Assembly (NCBI GenBank): GCA_039028335.1 | Contig: JBCCIF010000007.1 | Coordinates: 1 to 54,522 of the forward strand | Origin: JABDKJ01 sp039028335 | GTDB lineage: Bacteria; Bacteroidota; Bacteroidia; Flavobacteriales_D; JABDKJ01 | Reading direction: 5' to 3' | DNA: 54,522 nt | Shown: positions 43,126 to 52,725 of the stretch, piece after piece | How positions within the stretch are numbered: position 1 is the first letter of the stretch | Layout: the number at the start of each line of letters is the position of its first letter | Notes under the pieces: model-generated | What the model saw: the letters and a program-made list of their open reading frames with translations, nothing else | Database searches by the model: none | What the model was told of the DNA's origin: nothing | Position numbers and translations under genes: made by a program

Positions 43126-46100
43126 ATGAGAAGTGCAAGGAGAATTTTGAAGCTATGGCTGGCTTCTTTAGTGGTGTTTGGTTGTGGTTTTTCTTTACAA
43201 TCCCAAAGTCAATTTTTTGGTCCCAGAAAAATTTTAAACCCAGCTGTTCATGGTGAAAAATGTGCATCAAATACCATTCATGAACAAAAAATACTGAATG
43301 ACCCAGCATATGCGGCAGCTTTCATTCAAGCTGAAAACACGGTGAAGAATCATCTTGCCAGTCAAGCATTTAATCATAATCCTCCCGTTTACACAATACC
43401 CGTTGTTGTACATATCATTCACATAGGTGAAAATATAGGTGATGGCACCAATATATCTGATGAACAGGTACAAAGCGCTATAGTAGCGCTTAACGAAGAC
43501 TTTCGAAAAATGTCCGGCACCAATGGAGATGGCAGTGGTGTAGATGTCGAAATGCAGTTTTGTTTGGCTATACGGGACCCCCAAGGTAATCCAACGAATG
43601 GAATTGTTCGTGTTGACGGTTCTTCTGTTCTCAATTACGCGAATGAAGGAATTTCCATTGGGCAAGGCTCTGGAGCTGACGAGGCAGCTGTAAAACAACT
43701 GAGCCATTGGTCTCCAGATGATTACTACAACATTTGGATTGTTAATGAAATTGAAGACAATGATGGAGGTTCAGGAATTCAGGGATTCGCTTACTTCCCA
43801 AACGGTTCAGCTACAGATGGAACCGTCATTCTATTTAATGCTTTCGGAACGGTAGGAAATCTCAAATCATATACCAATATGAACCGGGTAACAACCCATG
43901 AAATCGGGCATGCATTTAGTCTTTATCACACTTTTCAAGGTGGCACATGCACTGAATCTAATTGCAATACACAAGGAGATCGCGTTTGCGACACTCCCCC
44001 TACAACATTGAATTCCAGTTGTAATAATCCCGCTTGTGGAGGAGAACAACAGGTAGAAAACTATATGGACTATACTTCACAGACCTGCCAGAACATGTTC
44101 ACGCAAGGTCAAAAAGATAGAATGCGAGCTTCATTAGAATCACTTCGTCCAAGTCTATTGAATTCATTGGGTTGTGTTCCAGTCACTAATGTAGACGCTG
44201 CAATGAACAGTATCAATAGTCCTTCAAATACTCTATGTTCATCAACTTTTGAACCTGAAATAAGCATAGCGAATTATGGAAGTCAGACTATAAATACACT
44301 AGAAATCTCCTATGATGTTGATGGAGAATCCCAACAAAATTATACATGGACTGGAGCTCTTTTGACTGCTGAGACTACTGTTATTACATTGCCAGCAATA
44401 AGCACAGGTCCAGGAGCACATACACTCAACGTAAGTACGAATAATCCGAATGGCGGAACCGATGAAAACGGAGATAATAATACGTTGTCTGCACCCTTTG
44501 AAATAATTGATGGAGAAACCATTGGGTTGACAATCACATTAGATAATTACGGAGAGGATAATACATGGGAGATAACAGATGCTTCAGGGAATATCGTTGC
44601 AGAAGGAGGACCATACGCGAATTTCAATTTAGGTCAAGAAAATTTTGTAGATGTATGTCTTGAAGAAGGATGCTATGATTTCACTATTTACGATGCTTAT
44701 GGTGACGGAATGTGCTGCCAATTTGGATTCGGAGGATACGAAATTGTGCTTCCAGACGGATCTGTAGCTCTTGAAGGAGGTGACTTCGAAGACTCAGAAA
44801 CAGGAAACTTTTGCGTCAGTTCAAATCCCGGATCTCAGGCACCAATATCGAACTTTAGCAGCAATCAAACAACAATTTGTGAAAGTAGCTCAGTAAATTT
44901 CAATGACGAAAGTAGCTTTGTTCCTACTTCATGGAATTGGACATTTGAAGGTGGATCTCCCAACAGCTCAAGCGAACAAGATCCAAGTGGAATCACATAT
45001 GATATCCCTGGAACTTATTCAGTTACTTTAGAAGTTAGCAATGCAAATGGTTCTGATACTGAAACGAAAACCGCATATATCGTTGTAACGGATCAACCGA
45101 ATTTAACGGGTTCCGTTGAAGATGCTTCTTGTTCCGATTCTTCCGATGGATCAATTAATCTTGAAGTTGAAAATTGGACTCCGGGAATAGATTATGAATG
45201 GAGTAATGGTTTTACCGGACAAGATCCTTCTGGACTCTCTTCTGGCTCTTATACTGTTAATATAGAAGACAATGCGGGTTGCACAGCCATGGCAAGCTTT
45301 ACCATAGACTCTCCAAGTGCTTTAGACATTGATGCGGTTCAAATAGAAAATGTTGATTGCAATGGCTTATCAACCGGATCAATTGAAGTCGATGTTGAAG
45401 GCGGAATTCCCGGATATGCGCTCAGCTGGAATGATTCAGCAAACCAAACAGGATCTGTAGCCTCAAATCTTATGGCAGGAACATATCATGTTACGGTGAG
45501 CGATGCTAACGGATGTGAAAGAATAGAAAGCTTTATAGTAAACGAACCTTCCGCGATTATACCGACAAAGGTTTTTTCACAACCGGATAGCTGCGATCAA
45601 GGTATAGGATCTGCTCAAATCAGCGTAGGAGGAGGAACACCAGGCTATGAAATTGTCTGGAATGACGCTCTGTCAACTACAGGCCCTCTTCTCTCTAATG
45701 TATTAGCCGGACAATATACTGCCGTAATTACAGATCAAAACAATTGTACAAAAAACGCCAGTGTTTGGATAGATGAAATACCCTGCGGAGGAGCAAGTGT
45801 AGGAACCAGTGATTTCTCTGCTAGTTCCACAGTGACGTGCGAAGGAAATTCATTGGACTTCTTTGATGAAAGTGATTTTGATGGAAGCGAATGGAACTGG
45901 ACTTTTGAAGGAGGAATACCCGAAACTTCAACAGAACAAAATCCTAGCGGAATTTTATATACATCACCAGGTACCTATTTTGTTTCACTAGAAGTTTCGA
46001 CCTCAAATGGATCGGATGCTGAAGTTAAAAATGGATATATTACTGTAACTACTGCACCTACTCTAAATGGTGTCATAACAGATGCTAGCTGTTTCGACTC

Positions 46101-46791
46101 AGCGGATGGAAGCATAAATCTTCAATTAGCAGGCGCTGCTTCTGGTATCACATATGAATGGAATAATGGATTCATTGGCCAAGACCCAAGCAATCTTGAG
46201 GCAGGAGACTATACTGTGGAATTGATCGATGGCGCTGGATGCTATGCTACTGGAACTTATACGGTCGGAAGCCCCGATGATATAGGAATAGCAACAATCT
46301 TTAGTCAAGCAGATTCATGCGATTTAGGAATCGGAATGATAGAAGTAGCTGTCAGCGGTGGAACACCGAACTACGCCATCACTTGGAATGATTCTGAAAA
46401 TCAAACTGGCTCAGTATTGATGAATGTGTTCTCAGGAGAATACGAAGCATTCATTATAGATGCGAATGGATGCGAAAAAACAGTTGTCGCTTATGTCGAT
46501 GATGTAAATTGCGATGGAACAGTAGGCATTGAAGAAAACTTAAATAGTCAAATTCAAGTCTTCCCTAATCCTTTAGAGGATGGCAATTTAATAATTGACT
46601 TCGGAAAGCTAGTAGTGAATTCATGTAACTTGAGCATTATTGATTTATCAGGAAAGCAGTTAATCAATTCCAAGCATAGAGCCATAGAGCAAAGTCTAGT
46701 CTTGAATCTTTCAGAATTATCGAATGGAATATATCTCATTCAACTAGAGACTGATCAAGGAATCTTTAGTAAAAGATTAATAAAAAAATAA
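43126..46791 (+). CDS. Pappalysin-type (M43) metalloprotease with PKD, SprB and T9SS domains
   Basis: 1221 residues. A signal peptide (about 9-27) and a short propeptide precede the M43 catalytic domain, about residues 80-345. The zinc motif is HEIGHAFSLYH (H258, E259, H262, H268); the usual Gly of HExxHxxGxxH is Ser265 here. The Met-turn follows in VENYMDYTSQTC, and Cys-linked Ca sites in DRVCDTPPT are typical of pappalysins. Next are CARDB-like (about 355-460) and DUF4394/Ig-like segments, then two PKD-SprB modules (PKD at about 575-655 and 905-985, each followed by SprB-like repeats with a GGTPGY/GGIPGY signature). The last 75 residues are a T9SS type A domain. Probably a secreted protease that cuts peptides or surface proteins. 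Confidence 0.93.
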   Translation: MRSARRILKLWLASLVVFGCGFSLQSQSQFFGPRKILNPAVHGEKCASNTIHEQKILNDPAYAAAFIQAENTVKNHLASQAFNHNPPVYTIPVVVHIIHIGENIGDGTNISDEQVQSAIVALNEDFRKMSGTNGDGSGVDVEMQFCLAIRDPQGNPTNGIVRVDGSSVLNYANEGISIGQGSGADEAAVKQLSHWSPDDYYNIWIVNEIEDNDGGSGIQGFAYFPNGSATDGTVILFNAFGTVGNLKSYTNMNRVTTHEIGHAFSLYHTFQGGTCTESNCNTQGDRVCDTPPTTLNSSCNNPACGGEQQVENYMDYTSQTCQNMFTQGQKDRMRASLESLRPSLLNSLGCVPVTNVDAAMNSINSPSNTLCSSTFEPEISIANYGSQTINTLEISYDVDGESQQNYTWTGALLTAETTVITLPAISTGPGAHTLNVSTNNPNGGTDENGDNNTLSAPFEIIDGETIGLTITLDNYGEDNTWEITDASGNIVAEGGPYANFNLGQENFVDVCLEEGCYDFTIYDAYGDGMCCQFGFGGYEIVLPDGSVALEGGDFEDSETGNFCVSSNPGSQAPISNFSSNQTTICESSSVNFNDESSFVPTSWNWTFEGGSPNSSSEQDPSGITYDIPGTYSVTLEVSNANGSDTETKTAYIVVTDQPNLTGSVEDASCSDSSDGSINLEVENWTPGIDYEWSNGFTGQDPSGLSSGSYTVNIEDNAGCTAMASFTIDSPSALDIDAVQIENVDCNGLSTGSIEVDVEGGIPGYALSWNDSANQTGSVASNLMAGTYHVTVSDANGCERIESFIVNEPSAIIPTKVFSQPDSCDQGIGSAQISVGGGTPGYEIVWNDALSTTGPLLSNVLAGQYTAVITDQNNCTKNASVWIDEIPCGGASVGTSDFSASSTVTCEGNSLDFFDESDFDGSEWNWTFEGGIPETSTEQNPSGILYTSPGTYFVSLEVSTSNGSDAEVKNGYITVTTAPTLNGVITDASCFDSADGSINLQLAGAASGITYEWNNGFIGQDPSNLEAGDYTVELIDGAGCYATGTYTVGSPDDIGIATIFSQADSCDLGIGMIEVAVSGGTPNYAITWNDSENQTGSVLMNVFSGEYEAFIIDANGCEKTVVAYVDDVNCDGTVGIEENLNSQIQVFPNPLEDGNLIIDFGKLVVNSCNLSIIDLSGKQLINSKHRAIEQSLVLNLSELSNGIYLIQLETDQGIFSKRLIKK

Positions 46792-46800
46792 ACACTTGTG

Positions 46801-46830
46801 AAATGGTCATTCGAACGAATGACCATTTTT
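46801..46830. terminator. Bidirectional terminator between convergent genes
   Basis: A perfect 13-base inverted repeat (AAATGGTCATTCG / CGAATGACCATTT, two-base centre) sits ten bases past the stop of the M43 gene and four bases before the stop of the GEVED gene A on the other strand. T runs flank it on both sides, so it can end transcription from either direction. Confidence 0.85.
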
Positions 46831-46833
46831 CAT

Positions 46834-48387
46834 TTAATAAATGGCGTATTTCGTAACGTCAAAATGAATTTTCGTATTAATTGGGTTTCCATCAATATCC
46901 GTGCATTCTACGCGAAAACCCGTGTAATTGCCTGCAACTTGTTTCACTTCAGAAATTCCACATACAGTTGGTGTGTATACAAAGTCATTCCCGAGACCTA
47001 AAACACTTCCCTGTGTAGCATCATAGATCTCAACGACATAATCTTCAGATTCTCCCCATACCGATGTTATACAAGGTTGATTAACCAAATTAACAACAAG
47101 CCAATCTGCCAAAATGCGCATTGTGGTTAATCCCAATTCCGCATCTGCCGGCACAGCGTGCTGTCCAGCTGCAGGAGCGCTTGTAGGCCCCATTAGCGCA
47201 CCTGGCTCAACAGGAACTTGATGAGGCATTGAGAAATTTCCATTCGTTACTTGACCACTTGGAGTCATGGGCACCCATCCGATAGTTTCACCTGCATCCA
47301 CAAAGTCTCCATCTCTGTTCCAATCAACCCAGACTACCATTTCATCGGGCCAGTCTCTTGTGGATTCCAGAAATACCTTGAAAAAATCATTCGGTCCCTT
47401 ACCCAATCGAATGGTAAATTGATTGGCCTGATTAGCACTTTGATCGGCTGGATGATAAATCTGATTGCAAAAAGAGTTGGATGTGATGTCTACATTGGGG
47501 TAGTATTTTCCGTGATTTCCTGTTCCATTTTGAATAACGCATGGATCTTGCCCATTCGTACTGCATCCTGAAAGTCCTCCCCAAGCTCCACCAGCCAATT
47601 GAGAAACATAGTCGCCAGTCGCAGGCAAGCCCGGAGCAAAACCAATTCCCGTGCTCATCCAAATACCACTATTGGCATTGGTAGGATAAGGCCAAATATC
47701 ATTAGCATTGGCTCCTGTTGGCGGCAAAAACCCTTCTCCATTTTGAATAACTTGAAGCTCCCCCGGATTAGGTCCAGTTCCATCCAAATCAACAAAAGAT
47801 TCTACACGAAATGCTTCTATATGACTTGCATTAAACGTAGAAGAGCAATCTGCTATGTAATTCGGGTCACATAATGGATCGATCAAAGGCAAATCTTCTG
47901 GTAAAGGAAATTTGTTTGCTTCTGGGGTTAGTGTTATTGTAGGATAATTATTAAAAGGAGTATCAAAAGTAATGTCGAAATTGCCTGTTGAAGTTTCGAG
48001 AGCCGTAAAGCCCGTTCCTATCTCTGTATATACATATGCATTGGAAATAGTATCCCAATTTGTGCCTACAATTCCCGAATAACCAAATGGCTTGTACTTT
48101 ATCCATCTTGACCCCTCCCAATAATAGAGTCCTGTCTCCTCATCAGTCTGGTAAACCATCATTCCCTCTCCATTGTCCGGAGATGTCGCTAACAAGGAAC
48201 CAAAATTAGAACGCTGAGCAGCCGTCATTTGAGGAACATACATTCCCTGAGAAGCACTACCGTCTAATTCGAGAATAGACGAAGGATCCGCTGTACTCGA
48301 ACCATCGTTACCAATCTTAATATTTTGAGCTGTCAAGAACTGAGCTCCAAAAAAAAGAATAGCGCATATGGTGGTGCATATTTTCAT
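46834..48387 (-). CDS. Secreted GEVED-domain protein A (fourth gene of array)
   Basis: 517 residues. Signal peptide (1-20), then an N-terminal module, about 25-105, resembling Bacteroidota tail-fibre-type starts (DPSSILELDGSASQGMYVPQMT, then LYYWEGSRWIKYKP). A beta-rich middle follows, then a GEVED domain (about 350-455) with VWVDWNRDGDFVDAGE, GLTTMRILADW and WGESEDYVVEIYD. The end is a compact segment (CTDIDGNPINTKIHFDVTKYAIY, of which I cite only TDIDGNPIN and HFDVTKYAIY) shared with its upstream paralogues. No T9SS sorting domain is seen. GEVED domains are found in extracellular Bacteroidota proteins and may bind glycans or calcium; function unknown. It is closest to the gene at 48429. Confidence 0.88.
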   Translation of the reverse strand: MKICTTICAILFFGAQFLTAQNIKIGNDGSSTADPSSILELDGSASQGMYVPQMTAAQRSNFGSLLATSPDNGEGMMVYQTDEETGLYYWEGSRWIKYKPFGYSGIVGTNWDTISNAYVYTEIGTGFTALETSTGNFDITFDTPFNNYPTITLTPEANKFPLPEDLPLIDPLCDPNYIADCSSTFNASHIEAFRVESFVDLDGTGPNPGELQVIQNGEGFLPPTGANANDIWPYPTNANSGIWMSTGIGFAPGLPATGDYVSQLAGGAWGGLSGCSTNGQDPCVIQNGTGNHGKYYPNVDITSNSFCNQIYHPADQSANQANQFTIRLGKGPNDFFKVFLESTRDWPDEMVVWVDWNRDGDFVDAGETIGWVPMTPSGQVTNGNFSMPHQVPVEPGALMGPTSAPAAGQHAVPADAELGLTTMRILADWLVVNLVNQPCITSVWGESEDYVVEIYDATQGSVLGLGNDFVYTPTVCGISEVKQVAGNYTGFRVECTDIDGNPINTKIHFDVTKYAIY

Positions 48388-48428
48388 AAACGATAAAAGG
48401 CATTTGACAGCATGGCCGCCAAATCAAT

Positions 48429-50066
48429 TTAATAAATAGAAAACTTGGTCACGTCAAAGTGAAACTTGGTATCCAAAGCTGTTCCACTTATGTTCGTGCA
48501 TTCAACCTTGAAACCTGTATAATTTCCACCACTGGTCAACATTTCAATCCCACAAACAGCAGGTGTGTATGTAAAATCATTTCCTAAACCAACCGCACTT
48601 CCCGCTACATCGTCATAGATTTCGATCACAAAATCTTCTGTTTCTCCCCAAGTTGACGAACGACAAGGCTCATCCCATAAAGTTGGATTAGAAAAGGAAC
48701 CTCCAGTCCACGTGGAATAAATTCTAAGATTTGTTAAACCAAAGTCAACAGCAATAGTCGGATCAGTTGGAAAAACAAATTGTCCATCAACTGCTCCTTG
48801 CACTCCAGCATTTGTATTCGCATTCCAGGCCATTTGTGCCGAGCCATTACATCCACTGGCCGCGTTTCCCTGTCCACCAGTACATGGAGGAGGGTTAATC
48901 TGACTCAAGAACTCTCCAGGATCTGAAAAGTCTCCATCTCTGTTCCAATCGATGAAAGCAGCCATCGCATCTGACCAGTGTGGAGATGATTCTACGAATA
49001 TTTGAAAGTAATCTGCAGCATTATTTCCAATTCTCAAAGAAGGTTGATTATCCTGTTGTGAGCCATTGGTCTCTGCTGGGTGATAAATATTGTTACAAAA
49101 TGTGTTCGCTGTAATGTCCGTATCGGGCAAATATCTTCCGTAGTTTCCTCCTCCATTCTGCACAACACAAGGGTCGGCTATTTGCAATATACAGTCTGTA
49201 TTGAATCCCCAGCATCCACCTAATAAAGCCGATGCATTCGCTGCTGCAGGAGGAGCACCAGAAGAAAAAGGAGGTGTTCCTGTCATCCATGATTGTGGCC
49301 ATGAGCAACCGTTATTATCAAATGCATCTGAGACAAACTCAGGTGTAGAAGTATCATTGGTTATGCCCGCGGGTATAGTCGGTGAATTCAAAGTAGGCAA
49401 GAAGCCCACACCATTTTGAATCACTTGTGTCTGTTGCCCTCCAGCAGAAGCTATCGTTACTTCTGAAACCACACGAACGGCTTCAGTTTGATCAGAGTTA
49501 AAATCACCCGAACAGTTCGCAGAAAAGCTCGGAGTACAGGTAACATCCGGCACAGGAAGCTCGTCCGGTAATGGTGTCTGTCTTGGTTCAGGAGTCAAAA
49601 CTATTGTTGGATAGGTATCAAATGGAGTATCAAATGTCACTTCAAATTCTCCTATATTGGATCCTGATCCTCCGACATCAATAGCAGTGAAGCCAGTACC
49701 AACAGAAGAAAACTGATAACTGCTGGTAATGGTATCATATCCTGTACCAACGATTCCGGAGTAACCAAAGGGTTTATATTTCACCCATCTGGCTCCTTCC
49801 CAATAATACAATCCTGACTCGCCATCCGTTTGATAGACCATCATTCCTTCTCCATTGTCAGGAGACGTTCCCAAGCTGCTTCCAAATGAAACACGTTGTG
49901 ATTCTGTCATCTGAGGAGCATAAAAACCTTGAGAATTCGCACCGTCCAATTCAAGTATTGCTGAAGGATCAGCTGTAGTTGAATTATCTCCAATTCGCAC
50001 ATTTTGAGATTGACTGCTAAAAGAGAGCAGAATCAAAAATAATGTTGTTAACCTCAATAATTTCAT
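48429..50066 (-). CDS. Secreted GEVED-domain protein B (third gene of array)
   Basis: 545 residues from the ATG at 50064-50066; a TTG at 50075 would add three residues. It is clearly paralogous to the gene at 46834: DPSAILELDGANSQGFYAPQMT start, then LYYWEGARWVKYKPFGYSGIVGTGYDTI and a GEVED part (AFIDWNRDGDFSDPGE, then WGETEDFVVEIYDD). The middle has a Cys-containing GNYGRYLPDTDITANTFC segment also present in gene A, and the end is HFDVTKFSIY. Again there is a signal peptide but no T9SS tail. The 5-base gap to gene C suggests coupled translation. Cell-surface or secreted, with unknown ligand. Confidence 0.88.
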   Translation of the reverse strand: MKLLRLTTLFLILLSFSSQSQNVRIGDNSTTADPSAILELDGANSQGFYAPQMTESQRVSFGSSLGTSPDNGEGMMVYQTDGESGLYYWEGARWVKYKPFGYSGIVGTGYDTITSSYQFSSVGTGFTAIDVGGSGSNIGEFEVTFDTPFDTYPTIVLTPEPRQTPLPDELPVPDVTCTPSFSANCSGDFNSDQTEAVRVVSEVTIASAGGQQTQVIQNGVGFLPTLNSPTIPAGITNDTSTPEFVSDAFDNNGCSWPQSWMTGTPPFSSGAPPAAANASALLGGCWGFNTDCILQIADPCVVQNGGGNYGRYLPDTDITANTFCNNIYHPAETNGSQQDNQPSLRIGNNAADYFQIFVESSPHWSDAMAAFIDWNRDGDFSDPGEFLSQINPPPCTGGQGNAASGCNGSAQMAWNANTNAGVQGAVDGQFVFPTDPTIAVDFGLTNLRIYSTWTGGSFSNPTLWDEPCRSSTWGETEDFVIEIYDDVAGSAVGLGNDFTYTPAVCGIEMLTSGGNYTGFKVECTNISGTALDTKFHFDVTKFSIY

Positions 50067-50071
50067 ATTGC

Positions 50072-51460
50072 TCAAAATTTATCGTAAACATTAAACTCCA
50101 ACTGCCCATCAAAAGGCTCTCCATTCGAATCATAACATCGGATAGTAAAGCCATCGTTATTTACGTCAGAAACATTACAAAATGTTCCGTCATATAAATA
50201 AGGTGGTGATCCACCAGTAATAACAATATCGAAATCATAGGTATGTCCGGCATATTGACCAGAAAAGTTATCCAAACAGGATTCCCCATCATCTGGGTTG
50301 GTTCCGCTCTGCCCACCATTTGCAAAATTCCCAACACGTTGCACAACTATTCTGAGCCGTGCCTTTCCATCAATAGCATTTTCTGGAATAGGGAAATTCA
50401 CAAATTCAGCTGCCACCCATGAATCTTGTGAAAAACTGTAAACTGCTTCACTTGCATCACTGAAGTCTCCGTCCTTATTGTAATCAATGTAAATTTCAAT
50501 CTGTGACCAATACGGTTGAGTCGCTTCTACAAATGAACTATAAAATGGTTGAACGTTGATGGTATAGGTTTGTCCCGCAGTTAACGCAGCCGTTGAATAA
50601 ACTTCAGGGGGATTTGTTCCTGACCCCATATCATCCGTCCAATTTGTAGCCAAAGGATCAGGAAATCGGTCATTGCCCGGCCAATTATCCGGATTAGCAG
50701 CAGCCGTAGCCCATCCCGCTATCGGATTCAAGTCTCCATCCAATCCATTCTGGTAATAGGTATAACGTCCTGGAGGGTTATTTAAAGGTGTATCAAAATC
50801 GTATCCACTTGCTCTATCATTACCGTGAGCACCTGTAACGATAGGCCCTGTAAAATCAGTTTCATCGGTTTCAAAATGAATAAAAGTCGTTCCTCCACCT
50901 GTTAATGTAAAATAATGCAGGTGATTCTGAGAGGTAATTCCATCTCCCCATACGCCATTGCATATCTCAGGCTCATTGGCAATCTGAAAACGTCCGGTAG
51001 CTTGAACCACTGGATCTGTAAAGGAATAAGCGCTAATGTCCACTTCAATGAGACCGGTATTGGTCTTATTGAAAACAATATTGTTTCCGTCTGTTATAAT
51101 AAAACCAGATCCTGTGCCCGTAATAGGAGCAGCACCTGAGGACTGCCAAGCTTCGTTATCAATAAATCCTTTGAAATTATTATGTTTCAATGGCTTCCAT
51201 TCTCCAGAAATATATTGATAGAATCCTGGAAAATCACCATCCGTAATATAAATGACTAATCCTGCTTGTGGAGAAGCGGGCAAATTACTTTCTGTCATAC
51301 GCGGTGCAAGAAATCCCTGAGGGACAGCTGCCCACTCTAATTCAAGCAATGCATAGGGATGTGGGCTTGCACCATCATGGTTAATGGCAAATCCCGGTTG
51401 TTGCGCATTGAATGTGGCACAACAAAAAACAAAGATTGTGAATGCAAATAAATTCTTCAT
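50072..51460 (-). CDS. Secreted GEVED-like protein C (second gene of array)
   Basis: 462 residues from the ATG at 51458-51460, which starts a signal peptide directly (KNLFAFTIFVFCCATFNAQ); the longer frame to 51505 would overlap gene D. The tail-fibre-like start is ALLELEWAAVPQGFLAPRMT, followed by a GFYQYISGEWKPLK strand. The GEVED-type part is IEIYIDYNKDGDFSDASEAVYSF and YAGHTYDFDIVITGG, more diverged than in A and B. The end has CNVSDVNNDGFTIRCYDSNGEPFDG and LEFNVYDKF, matching the pattern of the other members. No T9SS domain. It lies 10 bases after D and 5 before B. Confidence 0.85.
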   Translation of the reverse strand: MKNLFAFTIFVFCCATFNAQQPGFAINHDGASPHPYALLELEWAAVPQGFLAPRMTESNLPASPQAGLVIYITDGDFPGFYQYISGEWKPLKHNNFKGFIDNEAWQSSGAAPITGTGSGFIITDGNNIVFNKTNTGLIEVDISAYSFTDPVVQATGRFQIANEPEICNGVWGDGITSQNHLHYFTLTGGGTTFIHFETDETDFTGPIVTGAHGNDRASGYDFDTPLNNPPGRYTYYQNGLDGDLNPIAGWATAAANPDNWPGNDRFPDPLATNWTDDMGSGTNPPEVYSTAALTAGQTYTINVQPFYSSFVEATQPYWSQIEIYIDYNKDGDFSDASEAVYSFSQDSWVAAEFVNFPIPENAIDGKARLRIVVQRVGNFANGGQSGTNPDDGESCLDNFSGQYAGHTYDFDIVITGGSPPYLYDGTFCNVSDVNNDGFTIRCYDSNGEPFDGQLEFNVYDKF

Positions 51461-51470
51461 GACCTGTAAA

Positions 51471-52586
51471 TTATCTTTCGTGAACCTTAAAATGATATTT
51501 GACATTTATAGGATTGCCATCAATGTCCTGACAGTAAATTTGAAATCCGTTGTTATCTGAATCGTTTATCGAACAAAAGGGCTTCAAAATTGGGTATGTA
51601 CCAGACGTACTGCATAATGGAATATAATAATCTTCGACCTCAGCAGATCCTGTTGAGCCTCCAAAATTACAATCCGACCAAGCAAAAGAATTCAACTGAA
51701 AGCCCCTTACCATAACCCGCACTGCTGTGAACTTTGCTTGTGCTGCAACCGGAATTGCCGGCACAGTAACATTGAAACTGGTTGCTGCAGGAAATTGAGC
51801 TTGACCAGCCGTTGGATTCTCGGTAGCTGTATTTTCAAAAGAACCATCAGCATCCCAATCAATCCATACTTGCCTAGAATATCCAAGTCCGGCATTTCCC
51901 GCCCATCCGACATTAATCGTCAATACATCACCTTGACTCACGCAATCATTGATGCTATTATCAAGCAATGGATGCGCATAATATGTTGATGCCGATTGAC
52001 CGCCTGTTACGTTATTGACTAATGTTGTGGCCCCATTGGTGATTGAAACACTGTTAATGTAAGCCTGACTATTAGCCGTATACGTTTCAGTACAATAATT
52101 GACCGCATTGCTATGCAATTGCAAAGGAGCCTCTGTATTCTCACCAACTACAACAACGTGATTGTTGGGATCTCCTGGAGGCAATAAGTAATCCGAATAA
52201 TTTACACGGTCGATCCCTGGAGCTAAATGATTTACCGTAAAACTATTGTCGCCATTCAAGCGGATACTCGATTGGTTATCCATTTGAACTGTTCCATACG
52301 TCATGTGCGCTCTTCGCCAACGGTTGACATCGTAATAGTAGAAACCGGAGTCCTCTTTGTTTTGATAGACCCAAAGTGCATTGGCCGGAGAGGCAATGTT
52401 TACGCGGACGGAACTGTCCATTCGCGTCATTAAAAACCCTTGTTCTGAACCTGCAACTTGGGTTGTTCTCATATCCAAAATAGAACTCGAATGGGCAGCT
52501 GCACCCGGAGTCAAAGCCACACGGCTTTGCGCTAGAGAAGTACTCAAAAATAAAAATAGAGCACCCAGAGTAAATAAGCTTTTCAT
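51471..52586 (-). CDS. Secreted GEVED-domain protein D (first gene of array)
   Basis: 371 residues with a signal peptide (1-19). The N-terminal module carries SSILDMRTTQVAGSEQGFLMTRMD, then FYYYDVNRWRRAH. The GEVED part is VWIDWDADGSFENTATE and GSAEVEDYYIPLC. The C-terminal end, CSINDSDNNGFQIYCQDIDGNPINVKYHFKVHER, contains the DIDGNPIN block of gene A (cited only as that block). It is the promoter-proximal and shortest member of the array. No T9SS sorting domain is apparent. The 139-base gap upstream, before the DUF4397 gene's stop, may hold the promoter; I see no clear TAnnTTTG element in it. Confidence 0.86.
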   Translation of the reverse strand: MKSLFTLGALFLFLSTSLAQSRVALTPGAAAHSSSILDMRTTQVAGSEQGFLMTRMDSSVRVNIASPANALWVYQNKEDSGFYYYDVNRWRRAHMTYGTVQMDNQSSIRLNGDNSFTVNHLAPGIDRVNYSDYLLPPGDPNNHVVVVGENTEAPLQLHSNAVNYCTETYTANSQAYINSVSITNGATTLVNNVTGGQSASTYYAHPLLDNSINDCVSQGDVLTINVGWAGNAGLGYSRQVWIDWDADGSFENTATENPTAGQAQFPAATSFNVTVPAIPVAAQAKFTAVRVMVRGFQLNSFAWSDCNFGGSTGSAEVEDYYIPLCSTSGTYPILKPFCSINDSDNNGFQIYCQDIDGNPINVKYHFKVHER

Positions 52587-52725
52587 AAATTTTGGTTAAT
52601 TAATTGAATACAATCCAAGCCGAAATTTAAGAAAAATAAGCCTCAAGTAAAAATTATTTCACATTAATATTGTATTCCTCTGGACGAAAAGGAACAAGAA
52701 TAAAAGCCAATATTTTAGATTTGAT

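Noticed and set aside
43267..43707. 146-codon antisense frame within the M43 gene
   Set aside because: It is a shadow of the well-supported protease frame; composition and residues look random.
51471..51505. Overlap of gene C with gene D through the longer frame
   Set aside because: The extra 15 residues precede a clean signal peptide that starts at the ATG at 51460, so the overlap is most likely an artefact of the longer open frame.
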